DNA from: Pyrenopolyporus hunteri
Taxonomy: Eukaryota > Ascomycota > Sordariomycetes > Xylariales > Hypoxylaceae
Assembly (NCBI GenBank): GCA_902806595.1
Contig: CADCXC010000009.1
Span: 1,488,001-1,552,000, forward strand
DNA: 64,000 bases
Direction of reading: 5' to 3'
Shown here in pieces: positions 11,115-22,896 of the stretch. The position numbers were made by a program, and so were the translations under genes. A model generated the notes under the pieces. The model was given only the letters and a program-made list of their open reading frames with translations. It had not been told where the DNA came from and ran no database searches. Each line of letters opens with the position of its first letter. The stretch's first letter is position 1.

Positions 11115-12555
11115 ATGGTGGAGGAGCAGAAAAGTTCTTCATCCAGCAGCTATGAAGACGCCCAAGAAAATGGAGGTCCCCGGAAAGGTCAGCGCTACGG
11201 CTTCATGCGCGATTTCTTGGCGAGGCTTGAGCACTTCACCTGGGCTAATTATACACTCCCCATGTCTTTGGGAGGGCTCGCTTTGCTGCTAGCGGAACAG
11301 ACTCAGGGCTTCGTATTTCCGGGCCTTCAGACGGTCGGGAAAGTAGTTTATGTCTTCGATCTCATCGTCTTCACGCTCGTCACTGCAGCAATCACATACC
11401 GCTTCGTCAAATTTCCCGGCACTCTGAAGGCTTCGATTACTCATCCCACCGAGGCGCTTTTTCTAGGTACCTCGACGCTCAGCTTAGCATCAATTATCTC
11501 AGGAATCGCTCGTTATGGAATTCCTGCTTGCGGACCGTGGCTGGTCACGGCTTATCGAGTCCTATTCTGGATTTATTTTCTGGTTACTTTTACCATCGCC
11601 GTCGGCCAGTATTCTCTCCTCTTCACCTCACCGCTCTTGAGAATTCAGGACATGACACCAGCTTGGGATCTCCCAATATTTCCCTTCATGTTGTCTGGTA
11701 CAGTCGCATCCGTCGGCGCCGCCGTACAGCCACCGAACGAAGCCGTCCCTATGATAGTCGCAGGCCTGACTGCTCAGGGTCTCGGGATGAGCGTATCGAT
11801 CATGATGTATGGTATGTCTCCCCTTCGTTTCTGGTTTACTCTCACCTATTATTTATTTAAACTATGCATCGATCTAACGAGCGTCTAGTACGTATCTCCC
11901 GTCTCATAGTATATAATCGAAGTCTAGCTAGTTTAATCAAAAATATTCCCTCAGCATTGGGTCTATGCGCGGAACCGCTAACATAACATAGGCGAGCTAC
12001 GTGCGCCGGATGATACAGTGGGGATTTCCATCGCCTAACTCGCGACCCGGCATGTTTATAGCTGTTGGACCACCCTCCTTTACCGGTCTCGCTATCATCG
12101 GGCTTGCGAACGACTTCCCCAGGCATTACAACTACTTCGGCGCCGACTCCGTCACCATCCAGATTCTTCGGGTCCTCGCGACGACCGCAAGTGTATTCAT
12201 CTGGTCACTCAGTCTGTGGTTCTTCTGCATCTCAGTAGTAGCCAATCTTGCCGTGAGAAAGCAGTTGACGTTCCACCTAAACTGGTATGCCTATATATTC
12301 CCCAACGTCGGGTTCACGATCACGGTCATCGAGATCGGCAAGAGCCTGCAAAGCCGTGGGATCATGGCGGTTGGCAGCGCGATGACTCTATTGCTCGTCG
12401 CGATGTGGATATTCGTGTTTATTCATCACGTAAAAGCACTTATTAATCGAGAGATTCTATTCGAAGGAAAAGATGAGGATGTTTATGTGGACGAGAAGAA
12501 CCACGCCCACGTCAAGCCACCAAAGAATGGGACGGATATAGAGAAGGAGGCTTGA
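11115..12555 (+). CDS. Malic acid/C4-dicarboxylate transporter (Mae1, TehA/SLAC1 family), junction frame unresolved
   Basis: A plasma-membrane permease of the voltage-dependent anion channel-like family (fungal Mae1 malate transporters, TehA, SLAC1). Exon 1 starts with a Ser-rich hydrophilic tail, then the family opening LEHFTWANYTLPMSLGGLALLL and several membrane helices. Exon 2 contains RPGMFIAVGPPSFTGLAIIGLAND, a hallmark of the fungal clade, then four more helices and a charged cytosolic tail. About 420 residues and ten membrane segments are expected. The natural intron is 11812-11991 (GTATGT donor after MMY, CTAAC branch at 11978-11982, CATAG acceptor), but splicing there leaves exon 2 one base out of frame. 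The family sequence MMYASYV would need one G fewer. Either an unusual donor is used, or there is a one-base insertion or sequencing error. The family assignment does not depend on this. Confidence 0.85.
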
Positions 12556-13692
12556 CCACCTAGATTTCCAGTTAGACCCTTCACGCCTTACTATCTGGTC
12601 ACCCGCGATGAGAATAGACATTTATGGATATGGTGCGCTGGGCGCAAATGTCCTCACGACGATTACGAGACGTAACGAGTTTATGACCACTTAGACTTAC
12701 GGACACCAAGAGGATTGGACGTTACTTGACGAGCTACGATAGCAGGACAAGACTTTAGCGAAGTAGCTATTAATAACGTAATACTACGCTAATTGGACCT
12801 TTTCAGCCGCTTTCGTTCCGATTCGACTTCCCCAACTTTTTACAACTCGTATATAGTAAACTAACCCTCAGCCCAGCATAGACAAGCTTTCATGACATGC
12901 TATTTAAGCCACCTTGGAAGCCGGCCACGCACGTTGGCGCTGACATCAGCGCTATGGACGTCAACTTAAAATCAATCGTCCTATGTAGTTCTATGGGGTT
13001 ATTTATACGACGATCGCGGTGAGCGCACACCGTAATACCATCCCGTGATGGTCAGAAGATACCCGGCATAAGCCAACACGAGCAAGCGTACTTTAGCATG
13101 GCTCTCCACACCCACTCGGCACTAAGCCACATGGACATAACCGTCGAATAACAGTACGAGGGCCTCGCTGCTTCAAGCCTAACATGCACTTTTGCGGTAT
13201 TTTCTAGACGTCGAAGGATCTGGTAATCAATACGAGCAGCGAGATGCGCTCTCTCCACGAGATGCTCAGCCCTATAGCCTCATGCAACGTTCCAGCTAGG
13301 CTCAGCTCGAACAGCTGGTCAGCTGAGCTTGCAATCAGGACTTCTCACCAACTTTGACTTCCGATGGGATCCGGGGTGTCTGCTAACTGGACTTGGTTGG
13401 GCGGAGGAATAATCCGCGGTGGCCAACTTCGTAATACCCGTTGCCCAGCTTCTCGACAAGCTACCTAGGTAGGTAACTATCAAGTATCGCTAACAACGAG
13501 ATGACACTCGTGTTCGAGGATGTCGTGAGGTAAGCGTCCTGCTATATAAAGGGGGCGATGTTCCGACTTGATCTCGGATATTCTCAACCATCACTATCAG
13601 ACTCATACCAAACAGACACCTCTCAAAAACCTCAAACACACCAATCTCAACCCCTTACAAATAAACAAAACTCCTTCAAAACACCATACAAA
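12556..13692. other. Intergenic spacer and But2-gene promoter
   Basis: No supported gene in 1.1 kb. It ends with a TATA box (CTATATAAAG near 13542-13551) and a CA-rich 5' leader, ACCATACAAAATG, characteristic of fungal secreted-protein genes. A CCTAGGTAGGTA motif lies near 13464. Confidence 0.55.
13542..13551 (+). promoter_or_regulatory. TATA box of the But2-like gene
   Basis: CTATATAAAG lies about 145 bases before the ATG at 13693 and is followed by a C/A-rich leader. Position and sequence fit a strong TATA-type promoter for a highly expressed secreted protein. Confidence 0.5.
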
Positions 13693-14127
13693 ATGCGCTT
13701 CACCAGCATCGCCGCCGCCCTCCTCGCCGCCGCGGCCTCCGCGTCCGGCGCCTGTCTCGAGCAGCCGCCCTCGGCGATCGGGTTCCCGATCAACTTCGAC
13801 ATCACGCCGGAGCGGCCCAACAGCATCTCGTTCCAGATCCCGCCCAACTCGGTGGGGCCCTGCCAGCTGATCGCCAAGTTCCCCGCGGGCTACCCGGTCA
13901 CGAGCACGGGCTCGGACCTGGTCAACGTGACGGCGCTCGACGGGCCCGTCGCCGGCTCGCTCGTCGGCGCCCTGCGCTTCCGCCCCGACACCAAGGTGTT
14001 CATCAACAGCTTCGCCTGCCGCGACGTCATGTCCTACGAGCTCGCCATCGCCCTCGGCGAGGGCGAGGTCAAGTTTAGCGAGATACAGGGCGCAGGGCTG
14101 TTCATGGATGTTGGGGACTGCTTTTAA
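13693..14127 (+). CDS. Small secreted protein with But2-like (ubiquitin 3-binding But2 C-terminal) domain
   Basis: A single-exon gene for 144 residues. The N-terminus (MRFTSIAAALLAAAASASGA) is a clear signal peptide with an AXA-type cleavage region. The mature part contains GPCQLIAKFPAGYPVTSTGSDLV and VNVTALDG, which resemble the But2 C-terminal-like domain found in many secreted or cell-wall ascomycete proteins. It also has a SFACR cysteine and a terminal GDCF, giving a likely beta-sandwich with two disulfides. The GC content is much higher than in the flanks. An upstream in-frame ATG at 13558 is rejected because it lies right next to the TATA box and would bury the signal peptide. The molecular function of these secreted versions is not established. 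Confidence 0.82.
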   Translation: MRFTSIAAALLAAAASASGACLEQPPSAIGFPINFDITPERPNSISFQIPPNSVGPCQLIAKFPAGYPVTSTGSDLVNVTALDGPVAGSLVGALRFRPDTKVFINSFACRDVMSYELAIALGEGEVKFSEIQGAGLFMDVGDCF

Positions 14128-14984
14128 ACGGTGGTCGAGTACGATCTAGTTAACGGCCGGTTTATTGATGGACTGAACAGAAAATATCCTTCTTGCAGGC
14201 CGGGCATGGAGCATGTGGGTAGTGCCGGCGAGTGAGTCCGGGTCCTCAAAGATAATGTTCTATTTGGTTGAGCGGTTCGTCGAGGCGTTTATGTCATTGC
14301 GGCTACTGAGTCTGGGCTGGACGAACGGCTCCTTGTCGCTCCTTTTTGGTGTTCACGGGTTAGATATATAAGTGCATGGCTTGGTGTGCTGGGGATTACA
14401 TCGGGCTTACATACATAGGTACTGCGTTGTAACGTACGAAAAGTTGCACTGAATATAATTCTTATTGCTAGTACTGCTTGTGGTCCAAGTAGTGATTGCT
14501 TCGAAGAAGATGAGGATAAGGAATAGGTTTCAGTTAAGTTATATCGCGTATGATTATTATAAGTTCACTTACTTATTACATTACTTTCCGTCCCTTACAC
14601 GTGTATCAGGATGTTGATTGTATCAATAGGTGTAGTTTAGGCACCTACTTGGAGCCATGATTCACTACCTCCTTTTATGGCCACCTACGGGTAGGCATAC
14701 ATCACTCATCGTGAATCATAAGTCATGAATAGGAAGTTTCCGTCGAAGCCAACCCACAACAACATAGTCACAGATAATGCACGGGTGCAGGCTTGTTTCA
14801 AGGCACCAAAATTCATATATAACCAACATATCTGCGCCTTCGACTCGCCGATTCCTCCTTTTCCTCCCCAAGCCGCAGCACCACCAACACAAAAGCATTA
14901 GGTAGCCAACCCACCTTAAGCACCATCCCTTCCCTTGCAGAAACCAGCCAGCAACCCATCCACCCAACCGCCCAACCAACCAAC
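14128..14984. other. Intergenic spacer
   Basis: No supported gene. It has a TATA-like ATATATAACC near 14815 and a pyrimidine-rich, CCAACC-repeating leader before the ATG at 14985, consistent with the promoter of the following orphan gene. Confidence 0.5.
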
Positions 14985-15461
14985 ATGTCCGACTTCATCG
15001 TAGCCAACATCAGCTGTCCGCGGCTCACTCTCCCCTCTCTCTGGCGCACCGCAGTCGCGCACTTCGAGGAGCGCCTGCCGCGGTGCGTCGTGACGTACCA
15101 GCTGCGGCACATGATCCTTCGGCCCTCGGAGTTCGTCGAGTGGGCGGCGTCGCCGCCGCGCAACCTGCAGCCGATGGAGATCCAGATCCCGACGGTGGTG
15201 GTGCGGCTGCCGACGGAGGCGCTCGGGGACCGGGAGCGGACGTTCGCGGGCTCGGGCGAGGCCCTGGGCCCCTACGCGAAGTTCTTCCGCTGCCAGGTGC
15301 TCTCGGCCAGCGACCGGGTGCTGATCCCCCTGGCGTGGAAGCCCACGGTCCTGATCCCCGGCCCGACTTTTGCCGGCCCCGGGGTGTCGCTCCAGACGGT
15401 ATCGCATACGCGCCTGTCGAGGCTTATCCATGCGAAGTGGGCGCAGGGGCATTATTACTAG
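14985..15461 (+). CDS. Hypothetical protein, 158 residues
   Basis: I do not recognise this protein. It is a single exon with strongly GC-rich third positions, unlike its AT-rich flanks. The start has good context (ACCAACATGTCC) and a typical C-rich leader. There is no signal peptide or membrane segment; it looks soluble and mixed alpha/beta. Notable segments are RCVVTYQLRHMILRPSEFVEW and EIQIPTVVVRLPTEALGDRER. Both other strands also show long open frames across 14.8-15.6 kb, which is expected from the GC bias. The + frame is preferred for its leader and amino-acid composition. Confidence 0.55.
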   Translation: MSDFIVANISCPRLTLPSLWRTAVAHFEERLPRCVVTYQLRHMILRPSEFVEWAASPPRNLQPMEIQIPTVVVRLPTEALGDRERTFAGSGEALGPYAKFFRCQVLSASDRVLIPLAWKPTVLIPGPTFAGPGVSLQTVSHTRLSRLIHAKWAQGHYY

Positions 15462-16337
15462 GCAGGGTCTCTATTGACGGCCCTCAGAATTGGTACGGGT
15501 GTTGGTTCTTCGGCTCTGGTTCGCCCAAAGGTAGACCCAGGATGTTGGTGAGTGATAGACATAGTATGAGTTCGCGGGAATTGGTTATTCGTAGGATACA
15601 GTAATATACGATCTGCATTTCAGCAGCCCCTATACAAATTGAATTCTCCCCCTATCGTGCATAGGCACCTATTATATACTGTCGACCGTGTAACACACGG
15701 GGGAATCTCATCCTGCCTCGCCTCCGCTAGCCGCAAGTGTGTCTATGTTCTCTATTATACCTAGTATATACTAGTTATTCTAGCTGTATGTAATTAAACT
15801 GTCAATTCGCATCTTACTTTCTATGGCGGTGTCCGTTCCGCGAAAAGAAAAGGAAAAGGGGATACTAAGTTGGAAACTTCAAACTCTCTCCATTATAATA
15901 GCCATACACGCAAGGGTTGGCTCTTCCTCCCGATCCAATTACTCTCGACCTGCCCTGATGGTATCAATACCGCGCCCCTATCTCTACCTGCGACTCTAAA
16001 ACGGAAGATCACTGCTTAAGACAAAGGAAATTGCTCCGCTCTTTCCCGCCACCCCCCTTCCCTGCACACATTCGGCTGCCTTTGGGTAACCCCTTTCCGC
16101 GATTCGAAGATTCTGCGGGTATAATCTAAAATAGAGGCAGAGCTTTCTGCGTCTGGTGATACAATAAAGGGTATTCTAAAACAAAAGAAAGCTTAACGCC
16201 GTCTGTGTTCTCAACTATCCCAACCAGTATATGCTTTCATTATGATAATCGAAGGTAGTCATCACTCGTATCTCCTAAAAAGAGGCTAGGCTGGCTGGCC
16301 GCTTTGATCTGTACCTGCGTGGGTATGGTGGGATATC
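15462..16337. other. Intergenic, convergent 3' ends
   Basis: Lies between the + strand orphan gene and the 3' end of the minus-strand kinesin gene. AT-rich with no coding signal; it presumably holds both 3' UTRs. Confidence 0.5.
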
Positions 16338-19300
16338 TCAGTCGGCAAACCCGGGATAGTTCCGCGGCTGCGGGCTTACAGCGCCACTACCGCTGACGCT
16401 TGCGCTCGCGCTACCGGAGAAATAACTCTGATCGATGCGGAAGATCCAGTCAAGCTTCTCGCGCTCGTTGCGCGCTGCGAACAGCCACGTATTGTCCGTC
16501 CCATAAACGGCAAAAACGCCTGCCTGCAGACGTTCGCTTAAGCCGCCGAGACTAGGACCCGAGGACCTGGAACTCCCCGACCAAACGGTCGAAACGGTCC
16601 TGCCTGACGGCGTCCGGTGATGGCCTGGCTGGAAGTTTTCGTGGGCATTGCCATTTGGTGAGAGCAACCCATCGTGCTCGTCGTGGCCATTGAACAATGC
16701 TAAAATCTCCGGTTGACTGTCGACCCTCGAATTGCGAAGACTGACAATAGCCACTTCGTCTCCGTCAGTGACATTATGAATATGAAGATAGGGCCGCCGG
16801 AGCTCCACAAATCTCTTTATCCATTTGCTATAGTCATTATTAGGTACTAAAAGATAGCCTCCTTTCAGCACTTTCGGGTTCTTTGGAACTCGGATGATAG
16901 TGGAGATCAATCTAGGCGGCGTAGTTGACTCAGGCGCGACTCCATCCGAAGGAGGTGCTGTATTGGCTGGACCGAGGAGGCGGGCTGTGGGATCCGGGTG
17001 TCGCAACCAGAGTTTTAAGCATTTGTTTAAGACAAGAGTTTCATGTTCATTATACTCTGGCTCTTGAGGTTGCGCGGGAGGCTCCTCAGGGGGTTTCTCG
17101 GACTGCTCTGGTTGCTCCGAGGGCTGAGCTTCTTGCTCACCCTCCGAGGTTTCCGACAGCTTCGGAGTCGACGGCCGCGAAGTCTCTGGGGTATCGTTAA
17201 GAAGCGCATTGATTGAATCTTGATCATCATCACGGGCCTTAAGGGTCGGCGAGGCATCATCGTCGGAAGGATCTTCATCTTCGGCGGGCTTGTTCTTTGG
17301 CTCAGGCAACCCGATCTTCTTCAGAAACAGTTGAGCTGCTGCGATTTCGGTGATGCGCCGCTTCTTCTTCCGCGCCGTAATGTAATCGCTTATCAGCGAA
17401 ACTCCCCTGGGGCTCCAGTTACTCAAATTCTCCTCGCCCTTCACATAGCTATGCTGACTATTCATCCTCCAGAGATCGCCGACCCGTTTGATTGGAGCCG
17501 GTCGCATACTCAGGGTGAAAATGGCTGTGGAAGAATGCACGATTCTAACATGCTGGAAAAGGGACGAAAGCATTGACGTTTGGCGGACGAACGTCCTACC
17601 CAAAATCTGGCAATAGATATTGGTAGAGAACTTCATTGGCTCGGCGAGGTTGTCAGCAGTGATTTCCCAGGACAGGGTCATCTGCACTTTGTACTTGTCT
17701 GCCGTCGTGCGATCTAGCAGCAGCGAGTTATGCAGGCTAGAATCCCACTGGCCCGTGATCGTCACGCTTCGAGTGCCATTCGCATTTTGGCGACGAGACG
17801 GTTTTACACTCAATCTTAAAGGAATATCAGGCGCGGGGGATCCCATGTCAGGATTCTTACCCGCATGATCGACGAGCTGAATCTTGCCAACCCGGACCGA
17901 GATGATATCTTCCCATGGTAACGCATCTCCTGAGCTGTGCGTAAGATCGATCCCTATACGCCTCTGTAGCCCTTGGTGCAACTGGAACGTGCCGGTGTCT
18001 AGTTCACTTGTCTGCGTCACTTCCACAGGGACATACTCTCCGTTTTCATTAAGTTCGAGAATCCGGATGCGAGCTAATAGGTCATGTTTCTCTTCAGTAT
18101 AGAATTGCGATTCGTTTATCCGAGGGACTTGCGGGTTGCGCTCAGGGTTCGGGGTGGCGTCGCGCATTTCATCCCAGCTCAGCAGCTTATCAAGATGCAT
18201 CGTAGAGACTTTGGCAAATATAGCGATCCTGAGGTTAATGTCCCGGGGTCCGAACAACGGGACACTCATGCTATGAACACTATCAAACCGTATCGGACCT
18301 TCGTCAAAGTCCCTGATCATTTGAGTCGTGGTGACATTGTCAGAAACGCCAGGAATGAATAGTTGCGCATGTACATCGGTTCCCTCTCGCTCGGCAAAGC
18401 CAACCATGTCGTGCATAACGACATTGTACTTCAAGGTGCTCGACGGAGCCCGAGCGCTAGAAGGCTCCAGGGAGAGTTTGATGATCCCGATAGCATGGGA
18501 AGTGTGAGGCGAGAGGACGTCCAACGCGAAATCTTGAACCCGGCTATCAAAAACAGCTCGGAGAGGAACGTCAACCTCACCAACGAGGGAATACTCTGGC
18601 ATGCAATTCTCAACGAAGGGATTGTCTAGCTTGAAATGCTGCGAGTATTCCGGTTGGTCGAGATATTGGTGCATCTGTCGCATCTGTCGCACACGATCGT
18701 AGAGTTTCTCTATGCTCCAGAGATGGACAACGGTGTTCTTGTAATCGATAACGCGAACTCCTACGCAAGGCTTAGGGGCCTCATCAAGAGCCAAGTCTTC
18801 GCCTTCACCCGGCACGTCGTTCAGTACCATATCGTAAGAAGAGCAGCGCCCGTGGCCGATGTCCACAACGGTGAATTGGAAAACGACATTCTCCCCAAGC
18901 TCCTCGCTCATGACTTGCGCCTCCTTGAGAGTAGTCGCGTGCTGCAGCACGGCCTCAGCCATCTGTATGTAGTGTCGGCCCCTCCAGTGTTCGATAGCCT
19001 TCTTAGCTCTTTCGACCTCTTCTTCGGAAAGCTTTGGCTTTGGCTTTGGTCTCTTGAGGGGATCCAGCTTTTCAATCTTAGCCTCGAACTCTTGCTTTTG
19101 GGTTTCCAGCTGCTTCTGCATATCAGCTTTCAGCTGTACCAAAGTCTCTTCCATTCTAGCCTTTTCTTTCTTGATCTCCTCTACCTCAACGTTAGCTGCT
19201 CCGGCGCCCCTGAGTTGTCCTTGATATTCTTCCTTCTGTTTTTCCAACTGATTCTGCATGCTATCCCGCATCTCTCTGAGCCGATCGTCGGCCTCACTGG

Positions 19301-21641
19301 CCTTTGGAGTGGACGGCATCGTAAGGGCTGTATCGAGAGAGAGGTTATCAATAGTACCAGTCGACATGTATTTCTCTCTGATAGGATAAGAAGTGTTCGA
19401 TTCTAAGTCTTCGTCGCCTTCACGATCGTTGACGCGCTCAGCCCTTGCGCGCTGCACGTCTTCAAATAACGCGTTGAGTTCCTCGTCTGTCAAGCTCTGG
19501 AGGTTTTTATCTGTTCCAAGAATGGCGCCGGCAGCTTCTCGTCGCGCAAACGACCAATCCGAATCCCGCTCGTTCCGATATGGAGCAGGCGAGTCTGGGC
19601 GGCTTTCAGCAAACTCCGAATTAGCTTTGCTAATGGACCGTTCGTGGCCCGGACGCGGGGATGGCGACATGCGGTCCAGATCCCGCAATTGATTTGCGGT
19701 AACGGACTGGCGAAGCAAACTCTGTCGGTTCTCGTCCCTCTCTGCACGGGCCTCCATGGGATGGTTGAATCTGAATATGTGAAAGTCGCCTAGAATGACA
19801 CGGTAACCGGAGTGCAATCTTGTCGTTTCGGCAATGCGCTTTCCGTTAACCATGATAGATGCGCCCTCGTTCGGTGTTATCGTAACGGTGCCGTCTGGGG
19901 CATTATCGAAGAAACAGTGTTCGTGAAGAATCCGAGTACCGTTGAGACGGATATTCGCCTGGTGCTCCGCATTCGAGTCTACATTTCCTACCGTCGTCTT
20001 GCCCGGCTTGAGGTTGTAGACCAAACATTCCGCAAGAAGAGGGTCATCGGACAGGTTGACCAAGTGAGGCATCTTCTTGGGGGTGTGTAACCCCACAAAT
20101 CCCTTTTCGATGCTGATACCGAGTTCCTCGAGGGCGGCTTCGCGCTCCTTGTGAATTTCCTCTGTCTTTTGAAGTTTCTCTTCCCAGGTTTGGTTGAGGT
20201 CGGTCAACAACTTCTCGCTCTGGCTAAGCTGCTCAGCGATTTCGGCCTTCGATACTTTCTTGACGGTACCATCAGGTTGCGTAATGCTAACGATCTGCTT
20301 CTCCAAGGGGGTACCCTCAGCATAGACCTCTTCCGGCGGGACGGCAGGACCACCAGTACCGCCACCGCCGCCACCTCCCAGCTTGCTTCGCAGCACCGCC
20401 AACTCTTCTTTTAATTCTCTAATCATACGAGCATTCGCGTCCTCGTTAACCACAGCGTGGTTCTTGATTCGTTTGGCAGAGTCAGCATATCGCAAAGTAC
20501 TTAGAGTTTCGTCATAGTTGATGTCAGCCGGACTGATTGCCGCAATCATAGCCGTCATACTGTTTCCACCGAGCGAGTCTTTTAAAAGCCAGGTCAGAAC
20601 ACTATCTCGATACGGGACGGTTCCGCCTGCCCCCTTCTTCTTCTTCCCCGTTGAGAGATCGGCCAAAGCTGCTATCACACGGCCAAGCGTCGAGAGGGAC
20701 CTGTTGATCTCAGCACCTTCCTTTAGTCGAGCACCGGTAGCACCAGTCGACGTCGCTCTCTCAGAACCAGCTAAATCGACCAAGCTGATTTTAGCCTGCT
20801 TCTCCATCTCCATCTTCGTCTCCGCATCGTACTTCTTCTGCGTGAGCATGAGGGTGAACACAGCGTGACTCCTACTGGACGTTTCGTTCATGTTCGTTGC
20901 GGCAACTGTTCTTGCCTTGTTGCCTTCGTCCATCAGGTTCTCAATCTCCTGGAAGCTGCTGACCACCAACTTGGCGAGATCTTCGACATACGGACCGGTC
21001 GATGGATGTTCTCGGACCTTCAGGTTTCCTTTTGTAGATGGGTTCAAAAGATCCCGCACCCTCTCATTGTAGATTTCGAGATACGACACTTCCACCGTAC
21101 ATCGTGTCGTTTTATCTTTCTGCAATTCTTCGATCCGCTTAAACATATCCTGGCAAATGCTTGGAATTATACCGGCATCTTTTCCGTATCCCATCATGGA
21201 GTATGATTTACCGGAACCCGTCTGTCCGTAGGCAAAGATACAGTTATTGTACCCTTGAAACGCATTGTCCAAGAGGGGTCTTCCAAGATCGTTGTGTAAG
21301 TTCTCTTGGCCGGCGTAATTCGGGTCATTCTTGTTGAAGGACCAGTACGACTTGTCGAAGGCGAACGTCTTGACCGAGTTATCTTTGGCTCCCTTGCCTC
21401 CGTGAGCAGCATCGGCTGGCGGTGTCAGGATGGTTTGGTTGCCTTTCATTTCAACGATACATTTTGAACCACGGTCAATTTCTGAACTCAAAGTTAGTAC
21501 TTGATCCGGTCGTAGCGCAAAACCCTGACTAGAATATCTCAAGTTCTAACAACTTAGGAAAATAGCTATAGCCGTACCTCTACTGTTGAACGGCCGCACC
21601 CTCACCACCACCTTGATATTTCCCCCACCGGCGGGAGCCAT
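16338..21641 (-). CDS. Kinesin-3 motor protein (Unc104/KIF1 type)
   Basis: A plus-end-directed microtubule motor that carries vesicles and early endosomes in fungal hyphae. Two exons: 21578-21641 encodes MAPAGGGNIKVVVRVRPFNSR, and 16338-21481 encodes the rest. The 96-nt intron (GTACGG...GTTCAG, branch GTACTAAC) gives 1735 residues. The motor domain covers about 1-370: P-loop GQTGSGKS (107-114), switch I NETSSRSH, switch II DLAGSERATSTGATGARLKEG. Then come a neck coiled coil, an FHA domain near 490-600 (KTTVGNVDS...NGTRILHEHC), charged coiled coils, KIF1B-type and DUF3694 regions around 1000-1450, and a C-terminal PH domain from about 1590 (LKGGYLLVPNNDYSKWIKRFVEL) to 1715 (WLFAARNEREKLDWIF). 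The domain order is exactly that of Unc104. The PH domain carries a long Gly/Ser-rich loop. An ATG at 21540-21542 inside the intron is not the start. Confidence 0.97.
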
Positions 21642-22896
21642 GGCTGATAGACGAAGGGGATACCTTCCCGTCCACTAGAGCTATTCACCGAGGTCAAAGG
21701 AATGTCGAGGCATCCGACGGACAGGGGGCGCGCGCAAATGGTGGCAGTTTATGATAGGAGGTCTGGTGGTTGTCTTCACGTTACGAGGCTAGAGAGGGGC
21801 GGATCGAAAATTTCGAAAAGCGCAAGTTGAATAACTTGGCCGACTCTGCTTTCTTAGCAAAACACTATTTTAACAAGAACCCCAACTACTCATCCTCCCC
21901 TTGATTACGCGGGGTCCGCGGCGATGGAAATGAAGTCCGCAGCTCCCGTGGAAGCAGAGCACCCAGTACCTGGCGCCGGCGGCGATGGTAGACGCAGGAA
22001 CCCGATCGACAAAAAGCAGCCAACCGGCTGCACGTTGCCGTAGATAAATGGAGTGGAGCGACCAAGTGAGTGGTGATATGGTGATGATGATAACGATGAT
22101 GATGTAGTGGCGTGTGCGTAGTATGTAGACTTTCCCTCAAGAAGTCTATCGCGCAGAGTGTCGGGCGTTGTCGCAGAGATGGTTATCGAATTTTGGTTGG
22201 TGGGTTCAGTCAACAACTTGTTAACAAGTAAATGGGGACGCGAATCGCGACCGGCGACTTGCCATTCGCCGACGAAAGGGAGACACAAACGGCCAGGTGC
22301 CATTTTGCCAAGAAATTCACGTGCTGGTTTTCTTTTTAGGTACCTTTCTTTCAGGTACTAGAACCCGCCCGCCTACCGTACCTACCTACCTAGCTTGGTA
22401 GGCAATGTCCCTGTTCCATGGTTTCCTCGATGGATCCGTGGATGGTTAGGTACGGTACCTATTTTAGTGGCATAGCCGATATCAGCTGGCCAGTTTCAAC
22501 GGCCAGCTGAGTCGACCGATTGGGTTTCTCAGCGTCGGAGTTTCTATCTTCAGGGCTAAAATAGGTGGTACCCAGTAGCCCTAGGTACCTAGGTAGGTAC
22601 CTAGGTAGGTACTTTAACATAGGTACCACCACCACCCATAAGGCTGAATAGGGTCACAACCACCGAACCACCTATTGTTATACTACCTAGGTATCTAGGT
22701 AGGTAACTAATAAAATCTTGGAATATGTAGGATTCGTCGACATATATAGCTAGTTGGTTCATGATCAGACCCATCTCTATAGACATCTGTTACTTCGCTA
22801 GGTAAGCTAAGTTCATGAGACCTAATATATTTGCCAAGGTAATATATAACCTCAGGAGTCGACTTTGACAAGTCTTGATAACCCCATAAAGCCTAT
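21642..22896. other. Intergenic spacer with dense TAGGTACC motifs
   Basis: Kinesin promoter side and 3' region of the LTA4H gene. No supported gene. Between 22337 and 22720 there are many copies of TAGGTACC/CTAGGTAGGTAC, including the run near 22581-22613. Confidence 0.55.

Noticed and set aside
13568..13870. Ser/Arg/Pro-rich 100-codon frame
   Set aside because: It is the shifted frame of the GC-rich But2-like gene and has the biased composition of a shadow.
14813..15452. Long minus-strand frames opposite the 15-kb orphan gene
   Set aside because: They have Arg-rich, low-information composition and no leader; the GC-rich + strand gene explains them.
18636..19406. 256-codon hydrophobic + strand frame
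   Set aside because: It is antisense to the kinesin-3 coiled-coil region; Leu/Phe richness is the complement of Glu/Lys codons.
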